Notes: generated by a model from the letters alone, not told the origin. A DNA stretch of 64,000 nt from Xanthomonas massiliensis (GCF_900018785.1 NZ_FCOY01000006.1:992001-1056000), one strand, 5' to 3'. Positions 52,180 through 63,921 are shown, numbered from the stretch's first letter. A program made the numbers and translations.

Positions 52180-52613
52180 TGGGCGCAGCCGGATCGGGCG
52201 AATCCCCGGCCCGGCACTGGCGTGCCGGCGCTCCAGGACGCACGGCGGCCCGGCGGACCGCAAGCGGCGTCCTCTCGCCCGCTACAACGGCAAGCCGGTC
52301 GATCCGCTGCTGTACCTTCCCAGGAAGTAAGGGGCGCCAGCGCCGGATCGGGCGGATCCCCGGCCCGGCACTGGCGTGCCGGGCGCTCCAGGACACACGG
52401 CGCGGAGGACCGCAAGTGGCGTCCTCTCGCCCGCTACAACGGCAAGTCGACCTGCCCGTTGCTATACCTTTCCAGAAGGTAAGAGGGCGCCGCGGTCGGA
52501 TCGGTTGGATCCCCGGCCCCGGCGTGCCGGGCGCTCCAGGGCGCACGGTCCAAAGGACCGCCCGCTACCACGGCAAGCCGGTGGTCGTCCTGCGGTACCG
52601 GATGAAGCGATAG
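52180..52613 (+). repeat. Tandem array of nlpD 3'-end copies
   Basis: The last 16 codons plus stop of nlpD (52129-52179) recur at 52280-52330, 52432-52482 and 52563-52613, at steps of 151, 152 and 131 bp. Copy 1 is identical over all 51 bases. Copy 2 encodes RYNGKSTCPLLYLSRR-stop and copy 3 RYHGKPVVVLRYRMKR-stop. All keep exactly 17 codons and end in TAA, TAA and TAG. The spacers are conserved: GGATCGGGCGGATCC, then a hairpin CCCGGCAC-TGGC-GTGCCGGG (52364-52383; 52211-52228 in the first), then GCTCCAGGAC and GGCGTCCTCTCGCCC. No intrinsic terminator for nlpD is seen apart from these hairpins. Confidence 0.92.
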
Positions 52614-53014
52614 GGCGGGACGACGATGCATCGGCAACTGTCGCTCGACGCGGTGCTCGCTGGCAGGCCGCTGCCGCCATGCCTGCACGCCGGAGATCCG
52701 GCTTCCCCGTAGGAGAGCGCGCCGGCCTATCGCGATGCCATCTCGAGATTCCCCCTCCGCGACGAAACCTCGGCCTCGCGCCGCCGACCGGCCAGGTGTG
52801 CCGGGTCGCGCTCGCCCGGCTTCCGGGCACACCATGGCCGCGACGAGATTCGGCAACACGATTCCCCGGTGCAGCGCCTGACTTCGCGGCTGTCCGGACC
52901 AGCGCTGCAGTATCGCGACTGCGAAGTGGTATCCAGGCTGCAGCTGGACCGACCTTGCGCAGAGCGGGCGATTGCCCAATGGAAGGCGAATGGCCGGCCG
53001 GGCCCGGCGCGGCC
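52614..53014 (+). other. Gene-free interval after the nlpD array
   Basis: No convincing gene lies here on either strand; the open frames have no family features and no ribosome sites. The stretch holds several short inverted repeats, such as GCCGGAGATCCGGC near 52690 and GTGTGCC pairing with GGCACAC around 52794-52836, and its GC is slightly lower than in the genes. It may be decayed repeat or gene material. Confidence 0.5.
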
Positions 53015-53392
53015 TCAGCCCGCCAGGATCAGCGCCGCCACGACCCGCCGGCCTTCGCCGGCCAGCACCGAATAGGTCCGGGCCGCGGCATCGTTGCTCA
53101 TCGCTTCCAGGCCGATGCCCCGGGCCAGGCAATGCGCCAGCACCGCCGCCGGCGGGAACACCTGGTGCTCGCCGGTGCCCAGCAACACCAGGGCGGGCTG
53201 CAGCGCCAGCACCGGCTCCAGGTCGGCGGGCTGCAGGGCCGCGGCATCCGTGGGAACCGGCCAGTCCTCGACCAGCGTGTCCGGGGCCAGGATGAAGCTG
53301 CGGTCCAGTACCCGCTCGTTGACCCGTGCCTGGTGGCCGCCGGCCGAACGCAGGGCGTAGGTGTAGTCGGGCAATTCGCGGCTCAGCTGCAT
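53015..53392 (-). CDS. Mth938-like domain protein (DUF498)
   Basis: A 125-residue protein of the Mth938/NDUFAF3 family (PF04430). The segments [31 protein letters not shown] and [33 protein letters not shown] match it, including the GTG and the AARTYN-like motifs. Mitochondrial relatives assist complex I assembly; bacterial function is unknown. It lies 13 bp downstream of yhbY on the same strand. Confidence 0.88.
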   Translation of the reverse strand: MQLSRELPDYTYALRSAGGHQARVNERVLDRSFILAPDTLVEDWPVPTDAAALQPADLEPVLALQPALVLLGTGEHQVFPPAAVLAHCLARGIGLEAMSNDAAARTYSVLAGEGRRVVAALILAG

Positions 53393-53405
53393 GGCGCCTC
53401 CGCAG

Positions 53406-53711
53406 TCACGCCCGTGGCAGGATGATCTGCCGCTTCTCCCGGGCCGGACGGTACAGCACGGCGATGTGGCCGATCCGCTGCACCAGCGCGCTGCCGCTGC
53501 GCTCGGCCAGCTCGTCGATCAGCGCGTCGCGGGCCTCGCGGTCCTCCGCGGCGACCTTGACCTTGAGCAGCTCGTGGTGCTCCAGGGCCACGTCCAGCTC
53601 GGCGACGAAGGCCGGAGTCAGGCCCTTGCCGCCGATCTGCAGCAGGGCCTTGAGTCCGTGCGCCTGGCCGCGGAGGAAACGGGTCTGGGCCGGGGTCAGG
53701 ACAGTCGACAT
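53406..53711 (-). CDS. yhbY: YhbY, ribosome-associated CRM-domain RNA-binding protein
   Basis: A 101-residue protein with the CRS1-YhbY RNA-binding fold: [20 protein letters not shown] (with the GxxG loop), [18 protein letters not shown] and a C-terminal [13 protein letters not shown]. In E. coli it binds pre-50S particles. It is divergent from rlmE, the same neighbourhood as in E. coli. The ATG at 53711 was preferred over an upstream in-frame ATG because it gives family length. Confidence 0.93.
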   Translation of the reverse strand: MSTVLTPAQTRFLRGQAHGLKALLQIGGKGLTPAFVAELDVALEHHELLKVKVAAEDREARDALIDELAERSGSALVQRIGHIAVLYRPAREKRQIILPRA

Positions 53712-53777
53712 TCGAGAAAACACGGGCAATCAGGGGGTGTCAGGGTATCATGGACGACCGCCCCCGCCGCAGCCCCG

Positions 53778-54407
53778 ATGTCCCGCAGCAAGAGCAGCCA
53801 GCGTTGGCTCAAGGAGCATTTCGCCGATCCCTTCGTGAAGAAGGCGCAGAGCGAGGGCATGCGCTCGCGTGCGGCCTACAAGCTGGAGGAGCTGCTCGAG
53901 CGCGACCAGCTGCTCAAGCCGGACATGGTGGTGGTGGACCTGGGCGCGGCCCCGGGCGGCTGGTCGCAGCAGGTGCGGCGCCAGCTGGGCGAGCGCGGCC
54001 GCGTGCTGGCGCTGGACATCCTGGAGATGCCGGCCCTGGCGGGCGTGGAGTTCCTTCACGGCGACTTCAGGGAAGAAACCGTCCTATCGCAGTTCGAGGC
54101 CATGCTGGGCGAGCAGCCCGTGGACCTTGTGTTGTCGGACATGGCCCCCAATAAGAGTGGCGTGGATGCGGTGGACCAGCCGCGGGCGATGCACTTGGCA
54201 GAGCTCGCGATGGATTTCGCCGACAACCACCTCAAGCCGGGCGGGGCGTTCCTGATCAAGCTGTTCCAGGGCGTCGGGTTCGACGACTACATCCGCCAGC
54301 TGCGGCGTCGCTACGACAAGGTGGTGATCCGCAAGCCGGCGGCCTCGCGCAAGCGCTCGCCGGAGGTCTACGCCCTCGGCCGGGGCAAGCGCACCCAGAT
54401 GAAGTAA
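53778..54407 (+). CDS. rlmE: RlmE (FtsJ), 23S rRNA 2'-O-methyltransferase
   Basis: A 209-residue SAM-dependent enzyme that methylates U2552 of 23S rRNA. Motifs are the substrate-binding [19 protein letters not shown] motif [16 protein letters not shown], and [20 protein letters not shown] with the K-D-K-E catalytic set, ending FLIKLFQG and [13 protein letters not shown]. ftsH follows after 57 bp, as in E. coli. A TATCAT box at 53746-53751 may be the -10. Confidence 0.97.
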   Translation: MSRSKSSQRWLKEHFADPFVKKAQSEGMRSRAAYKLEELLERDQLLKPDMVVVDLGAAPGGWSQQVRRQLGERGRVLALDILEMPALAGVEFLHGDFREETVLSQFEAMLGEQPVDLVLSDMAPNKSGVDAVDQPRAMHLAELAMDFADNHLKPGGAFLIKLFQGVGFDDYIRQLRRRYDKVVIRKPAASRKRSPEVYALGRGKRTQMK

Positions 54408-54464
54408 GCTGCAGACGCCCTTGAAGAACGCAAGCACCCGAAGGAACCCGCGGAGCCGATGAGG

Positions 54465-56402
<1,938 letters not shown>

Positions 56403-56433
56403 GCCCTCCGCCCTGCAGTCCACGCCATGCCAT

Positions 56434-56461
56434 GCAAGGGCCGGGATTTCCCGGCCCTTGC
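56434..56461 (+). terminator. Hairpin after ftsH
   Basis: A perfect 12-bp stem (GCAAGGGCCGGG / CCCGGCCCTTGC, loop ATTT) is followed by CGTTTGCG, 31 bp after the ftsH stop. The T-run is weak, so some read-through into folP is expected. Confidence 0.7.
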
Positions 56462-56528
56462 CGTTTGCGCCCGCCGCCGGGCGACAATGACGCCTTCGCC
56501 ACGCCGCTGGCGGCATTGGAACCACGCC

Positions 56529-57425
56529 ATGTTCGACACCTCACCGACCCTGGACTGCCTCGGGCGCCCCTTGCGGCTGGACCGGCCGCGGGTGATGGGC
56601 ATCGTCAACGTCACTCCCGATTCGTTCTCCGACGGCGGCCGCCATGCCACCGCGGAGGCCGCCATCGCCCATGGCCTGCGCCTGGCCGCCGAGGGAGCGG
56701 ACATCCTCGACGTGGGCGGGGAATCCACCCGGCCCGGCGCGGCGCCGGTGCCGCTGGAGGTGGAACTGGCCCGGGTGGTGCCGGTGGTCGAGGGCCTGGT
56801 CCGCCAGACCGGGCTGCCGATCAGCGTGGACACCTTCAAGTCGGAGGTGATGCGGGCGGCGGTCGCGGCCGGGGCGGGCATGGTCAACGACATCTATGCC
56901 CTGCGCCAGCCGGGCGCGCTGGAAGCGGCGGCCGAGCTCGGCGTGCCGGTGGTGCTGATGCACATGCTGGGCGAGCCGGGCACCATGCAGCAGGCACCGG
57001 CCTACGACGACGTCGTCGGCGAAGTGCGGCGCTTCCTGGCCGAGCGCGTGTTCGCCGCGGAGATGGCCGGTATCGAGCGCCGGCGCCTGGTGCTGGATCC
57101 CGGCTTCGGCTTCGGCAAGTCCACCGCGCACAACCTGGCGCTGCTGGCCGGGCTGGAGGGACTGGCGGAACTGGGGCTGCCGGTACTGGCCGGGCTGTCG
57201 CGCAAGCGCAGCATCGGCGAGATCACCGGCCGCCAGGTCCCGGAAGAGCGCGTGGCCGGATCCGTGGCCGCGCACCTGCTCGCGGCCCAGCGAGGTGCCC
57301 GCCTCCTGCGCGTGCACGACGTGGCGGCGACCGTGGACGCGCTGAAGGTGTGGCAGGCCGTGGCCGACGTTCCGGCTCCGCGCCGCGAGCCGGTAGTCGC
57401 CCCGCGCTGGCCGGACGAGGACTGA
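56529..57425 (+). CDS. folP: Dihydropteroate synthase
   Basis: A 298-residue folate enzyme joining para-aminobenzoate to hydroxymethyldihydropterin diphosphate; it is the sulfonamide target. The signatures are [15 protein letters not shown] near residue 20, [23 protein letters not shown] and [12 protein letters not shown] at 56529 was chosen for family length. It overlaps miaA by one base. Confidence 0.96.
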   Translation: MFDTSPTLDCLGRPLRLDRPRVMGIVNVTPDSFSDGGRHATAEAAIAHGLRLAAEGADILDVGGESTRPGAAPVPLEVELARVVPVVEGLVRQTGLPISVDTFKSEVMRAAVAAGAGMVNDIYALRQPGALEAAAELGVPVVLMHMLGEPGTMQQAPAYDDVVGEVRRFLAERVFAAEMAGIERRRLVLDPGFGFGKSTAHNLALLAGLEGLAELGLPVLAGLSRKRSIGEITGRQVPEERVAGSVAAHLLAAQRGARLLRVHDVAATVDALKVWQAVADVPAPRREPVVAPRWPDED

Positions 57426-58411
57426 TGCCGGTCGATACGCGGCCCCCGGCGATCGCCCTGATGGGTCCCACCGCCTCGGGCAAGACCGCGGTGGCGATCG
57501 CCCTGGCCGAACGCCTGGGCGGGGAGATCGTCAGCGTCGATTCGGCGCTGGTGTACCGCGGCCTGGACATCGGCGCGGCCAAGCCGGATGCGGCGATGCA
57601 GGCGCGCGTGCCGCATCATCTGCTGGACCTGCGCGACCCGTGGCAGACGTATTCGGCCGCCGAGTTCGCCGTCGATGCCCGTGCCGCCATCGACGCCATC
57701 CTGGCGCGCGGGCGCCTCCCGATCCTGGCCGGTGGCACCGGGCTCTATTTCCAGGCCTTGCTGCAGGGGCTCTCGCCGATGCCGGCTGCCGATGCCGGCG
57801 TGCGCGCGGGGATCGCGGCCGAGGCCGTACGGGTCGGCTGGCCGGCCCTGCATGCGCAACTGGCCCAGGTCGATCCGCTCGCCGCCGCGCGCATCCGCCC
57901 CGGCGATCCGCAGCGCATCCAGCGGGCACTGGAGGTGTACCGCCTGAGCGGCCGCCCGATCAGCCAATGGCAGGCGATGCCGCCGCAGGGTGGGCGACTG
58001 CCGGTGCGGGTGTTGCGCCTGGTGCTGGCGCCCCCGGAGCGCGCGGTCCTGCACGAACGCATCGCCCGGCGCCTGGAGGCGATGATCGAGGCCGGTTTCC
58101 TGGCCGAGGTCGAGCGCCTGCGCGCCCTGCCGCAGATGCGCGAAGTGGCGCGGCCGCTGGACCTGCCGGCAATCCGCGCCGTGGGCTACCGCCAGGCCTG
58201 GGAGTACCTGGACGGGCAGGGCGACCTGGCCGGTTTCCGCGATCGCGCCATCCACGCCACCCGGCAGCTGGCCAAGCGCCAGCTCACCTGGCTGCGCGGG
58301 CGCCCGGAGCTGCGCTGGTTCGACCCACTCGGCCAGCGCGGCGCACTCGACGAGGCCATCGACCTGTTTCTTGGCGATCCGGTCACCGGACGTACGGGCG
58401 CGGACGTGTAA
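57425..58411 (+). CDS. miaA: MiaA, tRNA dimethylallyltransferase
   Basis: A 328-residue enzyme adding dimethylallyl to A37 of tRNAs that read U-starting codons. Motifs are the P-loop [48 protein letters not shown] and [13 protein letters not shown]. hfq follows 72 bp later, the classic miaA-hfq-hflX order. Confidence 0.97.
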   Translation: MPVDTRPPAIALMGPTASGKTAVAIALAERLGGEIVSVDSALVYRGLDIGAAKPDAAMQARVPHHLLDLRDPWQTYSAAEFAVDARAAIDAILARGRLPILAGGTGLYFQALLQGLSPMPAADAGVRAGIAAEAVRVGWPALHAQLAQVDPLAAARIRPGDPQRIQRALEVYRLSGRPISQWQAMPPQGGRLPVRVLRLVLAPPERAVLHERIARRLEAMIEAGFLAEVERLRALPQMREVARPLDLPAIRAVGYRQAWEYLDGQGDLAGFRDRAIHATRQLAKRQLTWLRGRPELRWFDPLGQRGALDEAIDLFLGDPVTGRTGADV

Positions 58412-58483
58412 CATCGCGCCAATGTCCGGGCGGGGAGCCCGGGCAGAAGCAAGACCGACAATAACAATAAACGGAGTCCATTC

Positions 58484-58759
58484 ATGTCCAAGGGACAGTC
58501 CCTTCAGGATCCCTTCCTCAACGCCTTGCGCCGCGAGCGCGTTCCGGTCTCGATCTACCTGGTGAACGGCATCAAGCTGCAGGGTACGGTCGAGTCCTTC
58601 GACCAGTTCGTGGTCCTGCTGCGCAACACCGTCAGCCAGATGGTCTACAAGCACGCCATCTCCACCGTGGTGCCGGCGCGCAACGTGCGCGTGGGCCCTG
58701 GCGGTGGCTACGTGCAGACCAACGAGTCCCCGGCAGCGGACGACGATGCCGCCGATTGA
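58484..58759 (+). CDS. hfq: Hfq, RNA chaperone
   Basis: A 91-residue Sm-like protein, [20 protein letters not shown] at the start with the distal and proximal RNA-binding faces intact ([34 protein letters not shown]). The C-terminal tail is short and acidic. The leader just before the ribosome site contains ACAATAACAATAA, a run of A-R-N triplets of the kind the distal face binds, so Hfq may regulate its own mRNA. It overlaps hflX by 14 bp. Confidence 0.98.
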   Translation: MSKGQSLQDPFLNALRRERVPVSIYLVNGIKLQGTVESFDQFVVLLRNTVSQMVYKHAISTVVPARNVRVGPGGGYVQTNESPAADDDAAD

Positions 58760-60092
58760 CCATGGCGACACCCTTGCGGGCGAGCGCACCCGCAAGGGCG
58801 AGCATGCCCTGCTGATCCAGCCATTCGCCGGCGGGCCTCTGCAGGAAGACGTGCTCGAGGAATTCACCGACCTGGCGCGTTCGGCCGGCGCGAGCATCGC
58901 CGCCACCATCACCGCGCGCATCGAACGGCCCAGCCCGTCCACGCTGATCGGCAGCGGCAAGGTGGAGGAGGTCAAGGCCGCCGCCGATGCCACCGGCGCG
59001 GACCTGGTGCTGGTCAACCACACGCTCTCGCCGGTGCAGGAACGCAACCTGGAGCGGGCGCTGGAGCGGCGCGTGATCGACCGCACCGGGCTGATCCTGG
59101 ACATCTTCGCCCAGCGTGCGCACAGCCACGAGGGCAAGCTGCAGGTCGAGCTGGCCCAGCTGCGCCACCTGGCCACGCGCCTGGTGCGTGGCTGGACCCA
59201 CCTGGAACGCCAGCGCGGCGGTTCCATCGGCCTGCGCGGTCCCGGCGAGACCCAGCTGGAAACCGACCGCCGCCTGCTGCAGAAGCGCGTGGAGCAGCTG
59301 CAGAAGCGCCTGGACAAGGTCGAGGTGCAGCGCACCCAGATGCGTCGTGCCCGCGTGCGCAGCGAACTGCCCCGGGTGGCGCTGGTCGGCTACACCAATG
59401 CCGGCAAGTCGACCCTGTTCAACGTGCTGGCCGGCGCCGAGGCATACGCGGCCGACCAGTTGTTCGCCACCCTGGACCCGACGGTACGGCGCGCGCCGAT
59501 CCCGGGCGGGCAGGTGGTGCTGGCCGATACGGTCGGCTTCGTGCGCGACCTGCCGCACGAGCTGGTCGCGGCCTTCCGTTCCACGCTGTCGGAGGCACGC
59601 GAGGCCGACCTGCTGCTGCACGTGGTCGACGCGTCCGATCCGCAGCACGACGAGCGCATCGCCCAGGTGGACGAGGTGCTGCAGGTGGTGGGAGCCGGCG
59701 ACCTTCCGCAGCTGCTGGTATTCAACAAGATCGACCGCATCGAGGGTGCCGAGCCGCGCCACGATGCGCAGGACGGCTCGCCCGAGCACGCCCCGCGCGA
59801 GCGGGTGTGGATCTCCGCGCGCGATGGCCGCGGGCTGGACCTGCTCGAACAGGCCCTGGGGCACCGCCTCGGCGTGCAGCGCGTGAGCGGCGAACTGCGG
59901 TTGCCGCCGACGGCCGGCCGCCTGCGCGCCAGGCTGCATGCGCTGGACGTGGTCCAGGCCGAGCACGCCGACGACCAGGGTGGCTGGCAGCTGCGCGTGG
60001 ACATGCCGCTGGCCGAGGCCAACCGGCTCGCGGCCGATGCCGGGGGCGAGCTCCTGCAGCCCCTGCTGCCGCCACCGGAGCCGGACTACTGA
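58746..60092 (+). CDS. hflX: HflX, ribosome-splitting GTPase
   Basis: A 448-residue GTPase that splits stalled ribosomes. An N-terminal HflX domain (residues 15-190, with [15 protein letters not shown] and [17 protein letters not shown]) precedes the G domain: G1 [10 protein letters not shown]3 [13 protein letters not shown] and G4 FNKID. The start at 58746 lies inside hfq and lacks a good ribosome site, so translation probably depends on hfq. A C-terminal domain of about 65 residues follows the G domain. Confidence 0.95.
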   Translation: MPPIDHGDTLAGERTRKGEHALLIQPFAGGPLQEDVLEEFTDLARSAGASIAATITARIERPSPSTLIGSGKVEEVKAAADATGADLVLVNHTLSPVQERNLERALERRVIDRTGLILDIFAQRAHSHEGKLQVELAQLRHLATRLVRGWTHLERQRGGSIGLRGPGETQLETDRRLLQKRVEQLQKRLDKVEVQRTQMRRARVRSELPRVALVGYTNAGKSTLFNVLAGAEAYAADQLFATLDPTVRRAPIPGGQVVLADTVGFVRDLPHELVAAFRSTLSEAREADLLLHVVDASDPQHDERIAQVDEVLQVVGAGDLPQLLVFNKIDRIEGAEPRHDAQDGSPEHAPRERVWISARDGRGLDLLEQALGHRLGVQRVSGELRLPPTAGRLRARLHALDVVQAEHADDQGGWQLRVDMPLAEANRLAADAGGELLQPLLPPPEPDY

Positions 60093-60160
60093 TGCCCGGC
60101 CGCGCCGGCATCCGGATGGCGAAGGCGGGAGTAAGACCAATGGGTTAGCCCGGCCGGCCG

Positions 60161-60188
60161 CCACAGCCGGTTCCGGCTGCGGACTTTT
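60161..60188 (+). terminator. Terminator after hflX
   Basis: A 10-bp stem with one mismatch (CCACAGCCGG / CCGGCTGCGG) is followed by ACTTTTCG, about 70 bp past the hflX stop. Confidence 0.7.
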
Positions 60189-60257
60189 CGCGTTGCAAGG
60201 GGTAGCCTGCACGCTGGCTCCGGACGGAGCCCTCACCCCATCATCGCGAGTTTGTCC

Positions 60258-61562
60258 ATGTCCGATACCGGCAACACGGTGCCGCACTACACGGCGAAGG
60301 AAAAGCGCCATCGCATCTTCGCCATCATGGCGGCCTCTTCCGGCAACCTGGTGGAATGGTTCGACTTCTACGTCTACGCCTTCACCGCGTTGTATTTCTC
60401 CGCGGCGTTCTTCCCCAAGGCCGATCCCACCGTCCAGCTGCTGAACTCGGCGGGCGTGTTCGCCGCCGGCTTCCTGATGCGGCCCATCGGCGGCTGGCTG
60501 TTCGGGCGCATCGCCGACCGCTACGGGCGCAAGACCTCGCTGCTGATCTCGGTGGTGATGATGTGCTTCGGCTCGCTGATGGTGGCGTGCCTGCCGACCT
60601 ACGCCAGCATCGGCGTCGCGGCACCGGCGCTGCTGCTGCTGGCACGGCTGCTGCAGGGCCTGTCGGTGGGCGGCGAGTACGGCACCACCGCCACCTACAT
60701 GAGCGAGGTCGCCCTGCGCGGCCAGCGCGGCTTCTTCTCCTCGTTCCAGTACGTCACCCTGATCGGCGGACAGCTGCTGGCGGTGCTGGCGATCGGCATC
60801 ATCGAGGTGCTGCTCACCGAGGACGAGATCCGCGCCTGGGGCTGGCGCATCCCGTTCGTCGTGGGCGCGATCGCGGCGCTGATCGCGCTGCTGCTGCGGC
60901 GCACGCTGACCGAGACCCAGACCGAGGAGAAGCGCTCGGCCAAGGGGGCAGGCAGCCTGTCCAACCTGTTCCGCAACCACATGCCCGCGTTCCTGACGGT
61001 GCTCGGCTATACCGCCGGCGGCTCGCTGATCTTCTACACGTTCACCACCTACATGCAGAAGTTCCTGGTGAACACGGTGCACCTGCCGATCAAGACCAGC
61101 ACCAACGTCATGACCGCCGCGCTGTTCCTGTACATGTGCATGCAGCCGCTGTTCGGCATGCTTTCCGACCGCATCGGCCGGCGCAACAACATGCTGCTGT
61201 TCGGCGCGCTGGGTGCATTGTTCACCGTGCCGATCCTGACCACGCTGCAGTACGTGTCCAGTCCCTGGATGGCGTTGCTGCTGATCGTGGTGGCGCTCGC
61301 CATCGTCAGCCTGTACACCTCGGTCAGCGGCATCGTGAAGGCGGAGATGTTCCCGCCGGAAGTGCGTGCGCTCGGCGTCGGGCTGGCCTATGCGATCGGC
61401 AACGCCCTGTTCGGCGGCAGTGCCGAGTTCGTCGCGCTGAAGTTGAAGTCGGTCGGCCACGAATCGACGTTCTTCTGGTACGTGACGGTGATGATGGTGC
61501 TGGCGTTCCTGGTCAGCATGCGCCTGCCGCGCAAGGCGTCCTACCTGCACGACGACCATTGA
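60258..61562 (+). CDS. MFS transporter, metabolite:H+ symporter (KgtP-like)
   Basis: A 434-residue twelve-helix transporter of the MHS family. The N-terminal [19 protein letters not shown], the loop 2-3 motif [15 protein letters not shown], and [23 protein letters not shown] are diagnostic; the second half has [14 protein letters not shown]. KgtP of E. coli takes up 2-oxoglutarate, but close relatives carry proline betaine, citrate or shikimate, so the substrate is open. The ATG at 60258 follows a terminator, so it is its own unit. Confidence 0.9.
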   Translation: MSDTGNTVPHYTAKEKRHRIFAIMAASSGNLVEWFDFYVYAFTALYFSAAFFPKADPTVQLLNSAGVFAAGFLMRPIGGWLFGRIADRYGRKTSLLISVVMMCFGSLMVACLPTYASIGVAAPALLLLARLLQGLSVGGEYGTTATYMSEVALRGQRGFFSSFQYVTLIGGQLLAVLAIGIIEVLLTEDEIRAWGWRIPFVVGAIAALIALLLRRTLTETQTEEKRSAKGAGSLSNLFRNHMPAFLTVLGYTAGGSLIFYTFTTYMQKFLVNTVHLPIKTSTNVMTAALFLYMCMQPLFGMLSDRIGRRNNMLLFGALGALFTVPILTTLQYVSSPWMALLLIVVALAIVSLYTSVSGIVKAEMFPPEVRALGVGLAYAIGNALFGGSAEFVALKLKSVGHESTFFWYVTVMMVLAFLVSMRLPRKASYLHDDH

Positions 61563-61567
61563 GGGTG

Positions 61568-61602
61568 CCGCCGCCGGAAGGCCCTGCGCCTTCCGGCGGC
61601 GG
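61568..61602. terminator. Long hairpin after the MHS transporter gene
   Basis: A perfect 15-bp stem (CCGCCGCCGGAAGGC and its complement, loop CCTGC) starts five bases after the stop. It lacks a T-run, so it may protect the 3' end of the mRNA or work with Rho. Confidence 0.65.
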
Positions 61603-61664
61603 GCAGGGCAAGACAATGCGCGCCGGTTCGGGCTAAATAGGCGCGGCCCACCTCCGGAACGCGC

Positions 61665-62165
61665 ATGCCCATTCCCGACGATCGCGAGCTCCTGAACCTG
61701 TCGCACGCCCTGGGGCAGCGCCTGCAGACCCTGCGGGCGCAGGTGGCCACCGCCGAAAGCTGCACCGGCGGCTGGATCGCCAAGGCCATCACCGACGTGC
61801 CCGGTTCCTCCGGATGGTTCGACTGCGGCCTGGTGGTGTACAGCTACGAGGCCAAGCAGGCGCTGCTTGGCGTGCGTGCCCATACGCTGGAAACCACCGG
61901 CGCGGTCAGCCGCGAGACGGCCACGGAGATGGTGGCCGGCGCGCTGGCCCATTCCGGCGCGACCGTGGCCGTCGCGGTGACCGGCATCGCCGGCCCCGGT
62001 GGCGGCAGCGAGGACAAGCCGGTCGGTACCGTGTGGATCGCCTGGAAACGCCGCGGCGGCTACACCGACGCCCAGGTGTTCCGCTTCGACGGCGACCGCG
62101 AGGCAGTGCGCCGTCAGACCGTCGCCACCGCCCTGTCCGGCCTGCTGCGGCAGCTGCAGGCATGA
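61665..62165 (+). CDS. pncC: Nicotinamide-nucleotide amidase, CinA C-terminal family
   Basis: A 166-residue stand-alone CinA C-domain protein that deamidates NMN to nicotinate mononucleotide. Signatures are VATAESCTGGWIAKAITDVPGSS, AVSRETATEMVAGAL and VTGIAGPGGGSEDKPVGTVWIAW. In many gammaproteobacteria it lies just upstream of recA; here ubiB and lexA come next. Confidence 0.95.
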   Translation: MPIPDDRELLNLSHALGQRLQTLRAQVATAESCTGGWIAKAITDVPGSSGWFDCGLVVYSYEAKQALLGVRAHTLETTGAVSRETATEMVAGALAHSGATVAVAVTGIAGPGGGSEDKPVGTVWIAWKRRGGYTDAQVFRFDGDREAVRRQTVATALSGLLRQLQA

Positions 62166-62184
62166 CCCGCCCGGAGCCGTGCTG

Positions 62185-63870
62185 ATGCCGTCGATGTGGG
62201 AAACGCTGGGCACGGTACGCGACCTGGGGCGCCTGCAGGAGATCGCCTCGGTCCTGATCCGCTACGGCTTCGGCGACGTGGTGCGGCGCATCGGCATGGC
62301 CGACGTGCTCGAGAAGGCCGGCCGCCTGCTGCACTGGAACGATACCGAGGAGCTGCTGCGCATGTCCGCGCCCACGCGGGTACGGCGGGCGCTGGAGGAT
62401 CTCGGGCCGACCTTCGTCAAGCTCGGCCAGGTCATGGCCACGCGCGTGGACCTGCTGCCGCCGGAATGGATCAACGAGCTGAGCAAGCTGCAGAACGCGG
62501 TGCCGGCGCTGCCGTTCGAGGCCATCCGCCCGCAGCTGGAGCGTGACCTGGGCGGCCCGCCGGACCAGGTGTTCAAGTACCTGGACGAAAAACCGCTGGC
62601 CGCCGCGTCGCTGGCGCAGACGCACCGCGCCTGGCTGCAGGACGGCCGCGCCGTGGTGCTCAAGGTGCGCCGGCCCGGCATCCGCGAGGTCATCGAGGCC
62701 GACCTGCGCCTGCTCGCGCGGCTGGCCGAGATCGTCGAGAGCCAGGCGCCGGACCTCAAGCGCTACCACCCCACCGAGGTGGTCCAGCAGTTCACTCAAT
62801 CGCTGCGCCGCGAGCTGGATTTCGTCGCCGAATGCCGCAACGCCGAGCGCATCGCCGCCAACTTCGCCGGCCATCCGGAGCTGCTGATCCCGCAGGTGCA
62901 CTGGCAGTGGACTTGCGAGACGCTCAACGTGCAGGACTTCGTCGACGGCATCCCGGGCATGGACCTGGCCGCGGTCGATGCGGCCGGGCTCGACCGCGCC
63001 GAACTGGCCCGGCGCGGCGCCGGCATCGTGCTCAAGATGGTGCTGGAGGACGGCTTCTTCCACGCCGATCCGCATCCCGGCAACATCTTCTACATGCGCG
63101 ACGGGCGCATCGGCCTGATCGATTTCGGCATGGTCGGGCGCATCGCCGAGCGCCGCCGCTTCCAGATCGCCCAGCTGCTCAACGGCGTGGTGGTGCAGGA
63201 CGCCGAGTCGGTCACCGACGTGCTGCTGGAGTGGACCCAGGGCGCCACCGAGGTGGACGAGGTCCAGTTGCAGCAGGAGATCGGCGTCTTCGTGGACCAG
63301 TACCGCGGATTGCCGCTGAAGGACCTGCGCATGGGCGCCGTGCTCGGCGACGTGGCCGGGATCCTGCGCGCCTACGCGCTGACCCTGCCGGCGGACCTGG
63401 CGCTGATGATCAAGGCCTTCCTGAGCCTGGAAGGCATGGGCCGGCAGCTGGACCCGGATTTCGACATGGCCAGCGCCGCCAAGCCCTACCTGCAGCGCGC
63501 CATCCTGCACCAATACTCCCCGCGCGAGTTGCTCAAGCGCGCACGGCGCAGCCTGTCGGCCACCCTGGACCTGCTCGGGGTGCTGCCGCGCGACCTGCGC
63601 CGGCTGCTGCAGATGGCCCGCGGCGGGCGCCTGCAGATCCATGTGGAAACCAGTTCGCTGCAGGGCTTCGGCGAGCAGATCAACCGGGCCATCAACCGCC
63701 TGACCATGGGTATCGTCACCGCCGCGCTGATCATCGGCTCCTCGATCGTGATGAACAGCGTGGGCGGCATCGCCAGCCGCTGGCTGCTGGCCATCGGCGT
63801 GGCCGGCTTCGTCGGCGCGGCGCTGTGCGGGGTCTGGATCCTGTTCTCGATCTGGCGCAGCAACCGCTGA
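62185..63870 (+). CDS. ubiB: UbiB-family atypical kinase
   Basis: A 561-residue ABC1/ADCK/UbiB protein needed for ubiquinone synthesis in relatives. The family-specific KxGQ motif is in PTFVKLGQVMATR near residue 76, the Ala-rich loop in PLAAASLAQTH, the catalytic loop in FFHADPHPGNIFYM near 296 and the metal motif in LIDFGMVGR. Two C-terminal hydrophobic helices anchor it. It starts 20 bp after pncC. It is not next to ubiE/ubiJ as in E. coli, so another ABC1 role is possible. Confidence 0.9.
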   Translation: MPSMWETLGTVRDLGRLQEIASVLIRYGFGDVVRRIGMADVLEKAGRLLHWNDTEELLRMSAPTRVRRALEDLGPTFVKLGQVMATRVDLLPPEWINELSKLQNAVPALPFEAIRPQLERDLGGPPDQVFKYLDEKPLAAASLAQTHRAWLQDGRAVVLKVRRPGIREVIEADLRLLARLAEIVESQAPDLKRYHPTEVVQQFTQSLRRELDFVAECRNAERIAANFAGHPELLIPQVHWQWTCETLNVQDFVDGIPGMDLAAVDAAGLDRAELARRGAGIVLKMVLEDGFFHADPHPGNIFYMRDGRIGLIDFGMVGRIAERRRFQIAQLLNGVVVQDAESVTDVLLEWTQGATEVDEVQLQQEIGVFVDQYRGLPLKDLRMGAVLGDVAGILRAYALTLPADLALMIKAFLSLEGMGRQLDPDFDMASAAKPYLQRAILHQYSPRELLKRARRSLSATLDLLGVLPRDLRRLLQMARGGRLQIHVETSSLQGFGEQINRAINRLTMGIVTAALIIGSSIVMNSVGGIASRWLLAIGVAGFVGAALCGVWILFSIWRSNR

Positions 63871-63900
63871 ACGGGCAGGGCACTTGCGCCGCGGGCGGCG

Positions 63901-63919
63901 TTAGTAGTATTACTACTAA
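63901..63919 (+). promoter_or_regulatory. LexA (SOS) box of lexA
   Basis: TTAGTAGTATTACTACTAA is a perfect 19-bp palindrome about one central base and matches the LexA operator known from Xanthomonas. It lies two bases before the lexA ATG, so LexA bound here would block its own transcription and start codon region. Confidence 0.95.
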
Positions 63920-63921
63920 CC

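Noticed and set aside
52002-52613. Plus-strand frame ending in the third nlpD tail copy
   Set aside because: It begins inside nlpD out of frame and joins the tail only in the last unit. There is no start signal, so it is not called as a gene.
52129-52613. Diversity-generating retroelement with template and variable repeats
   Set aside because: The variable region at a gene end is reminiscent, but no reverse transcriptase or accessory protein lies in the window, changes are not limited to adenine positions, and there are several tandem copies rather than one template.
52434-53132. Minus-strand frame across the gap after the nlpD array
   Set aside because: It overlaps the repeats and the Mth938-like gene in another frame, shows no recognisable family and lacks a ribosome site.
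58632-62213. A 1193-codon open frame on the minus strand opposite hfq, hflX and the MHS transporter
   Set aside because: Its translation is His/Gln/Arg-rich without any domain, and the plus strand holds well-supported genes. Long antisense frames are expected at this GC content; many others (for example 471-2735 minus and 39266-41317 plus) were dropped for the same reason.
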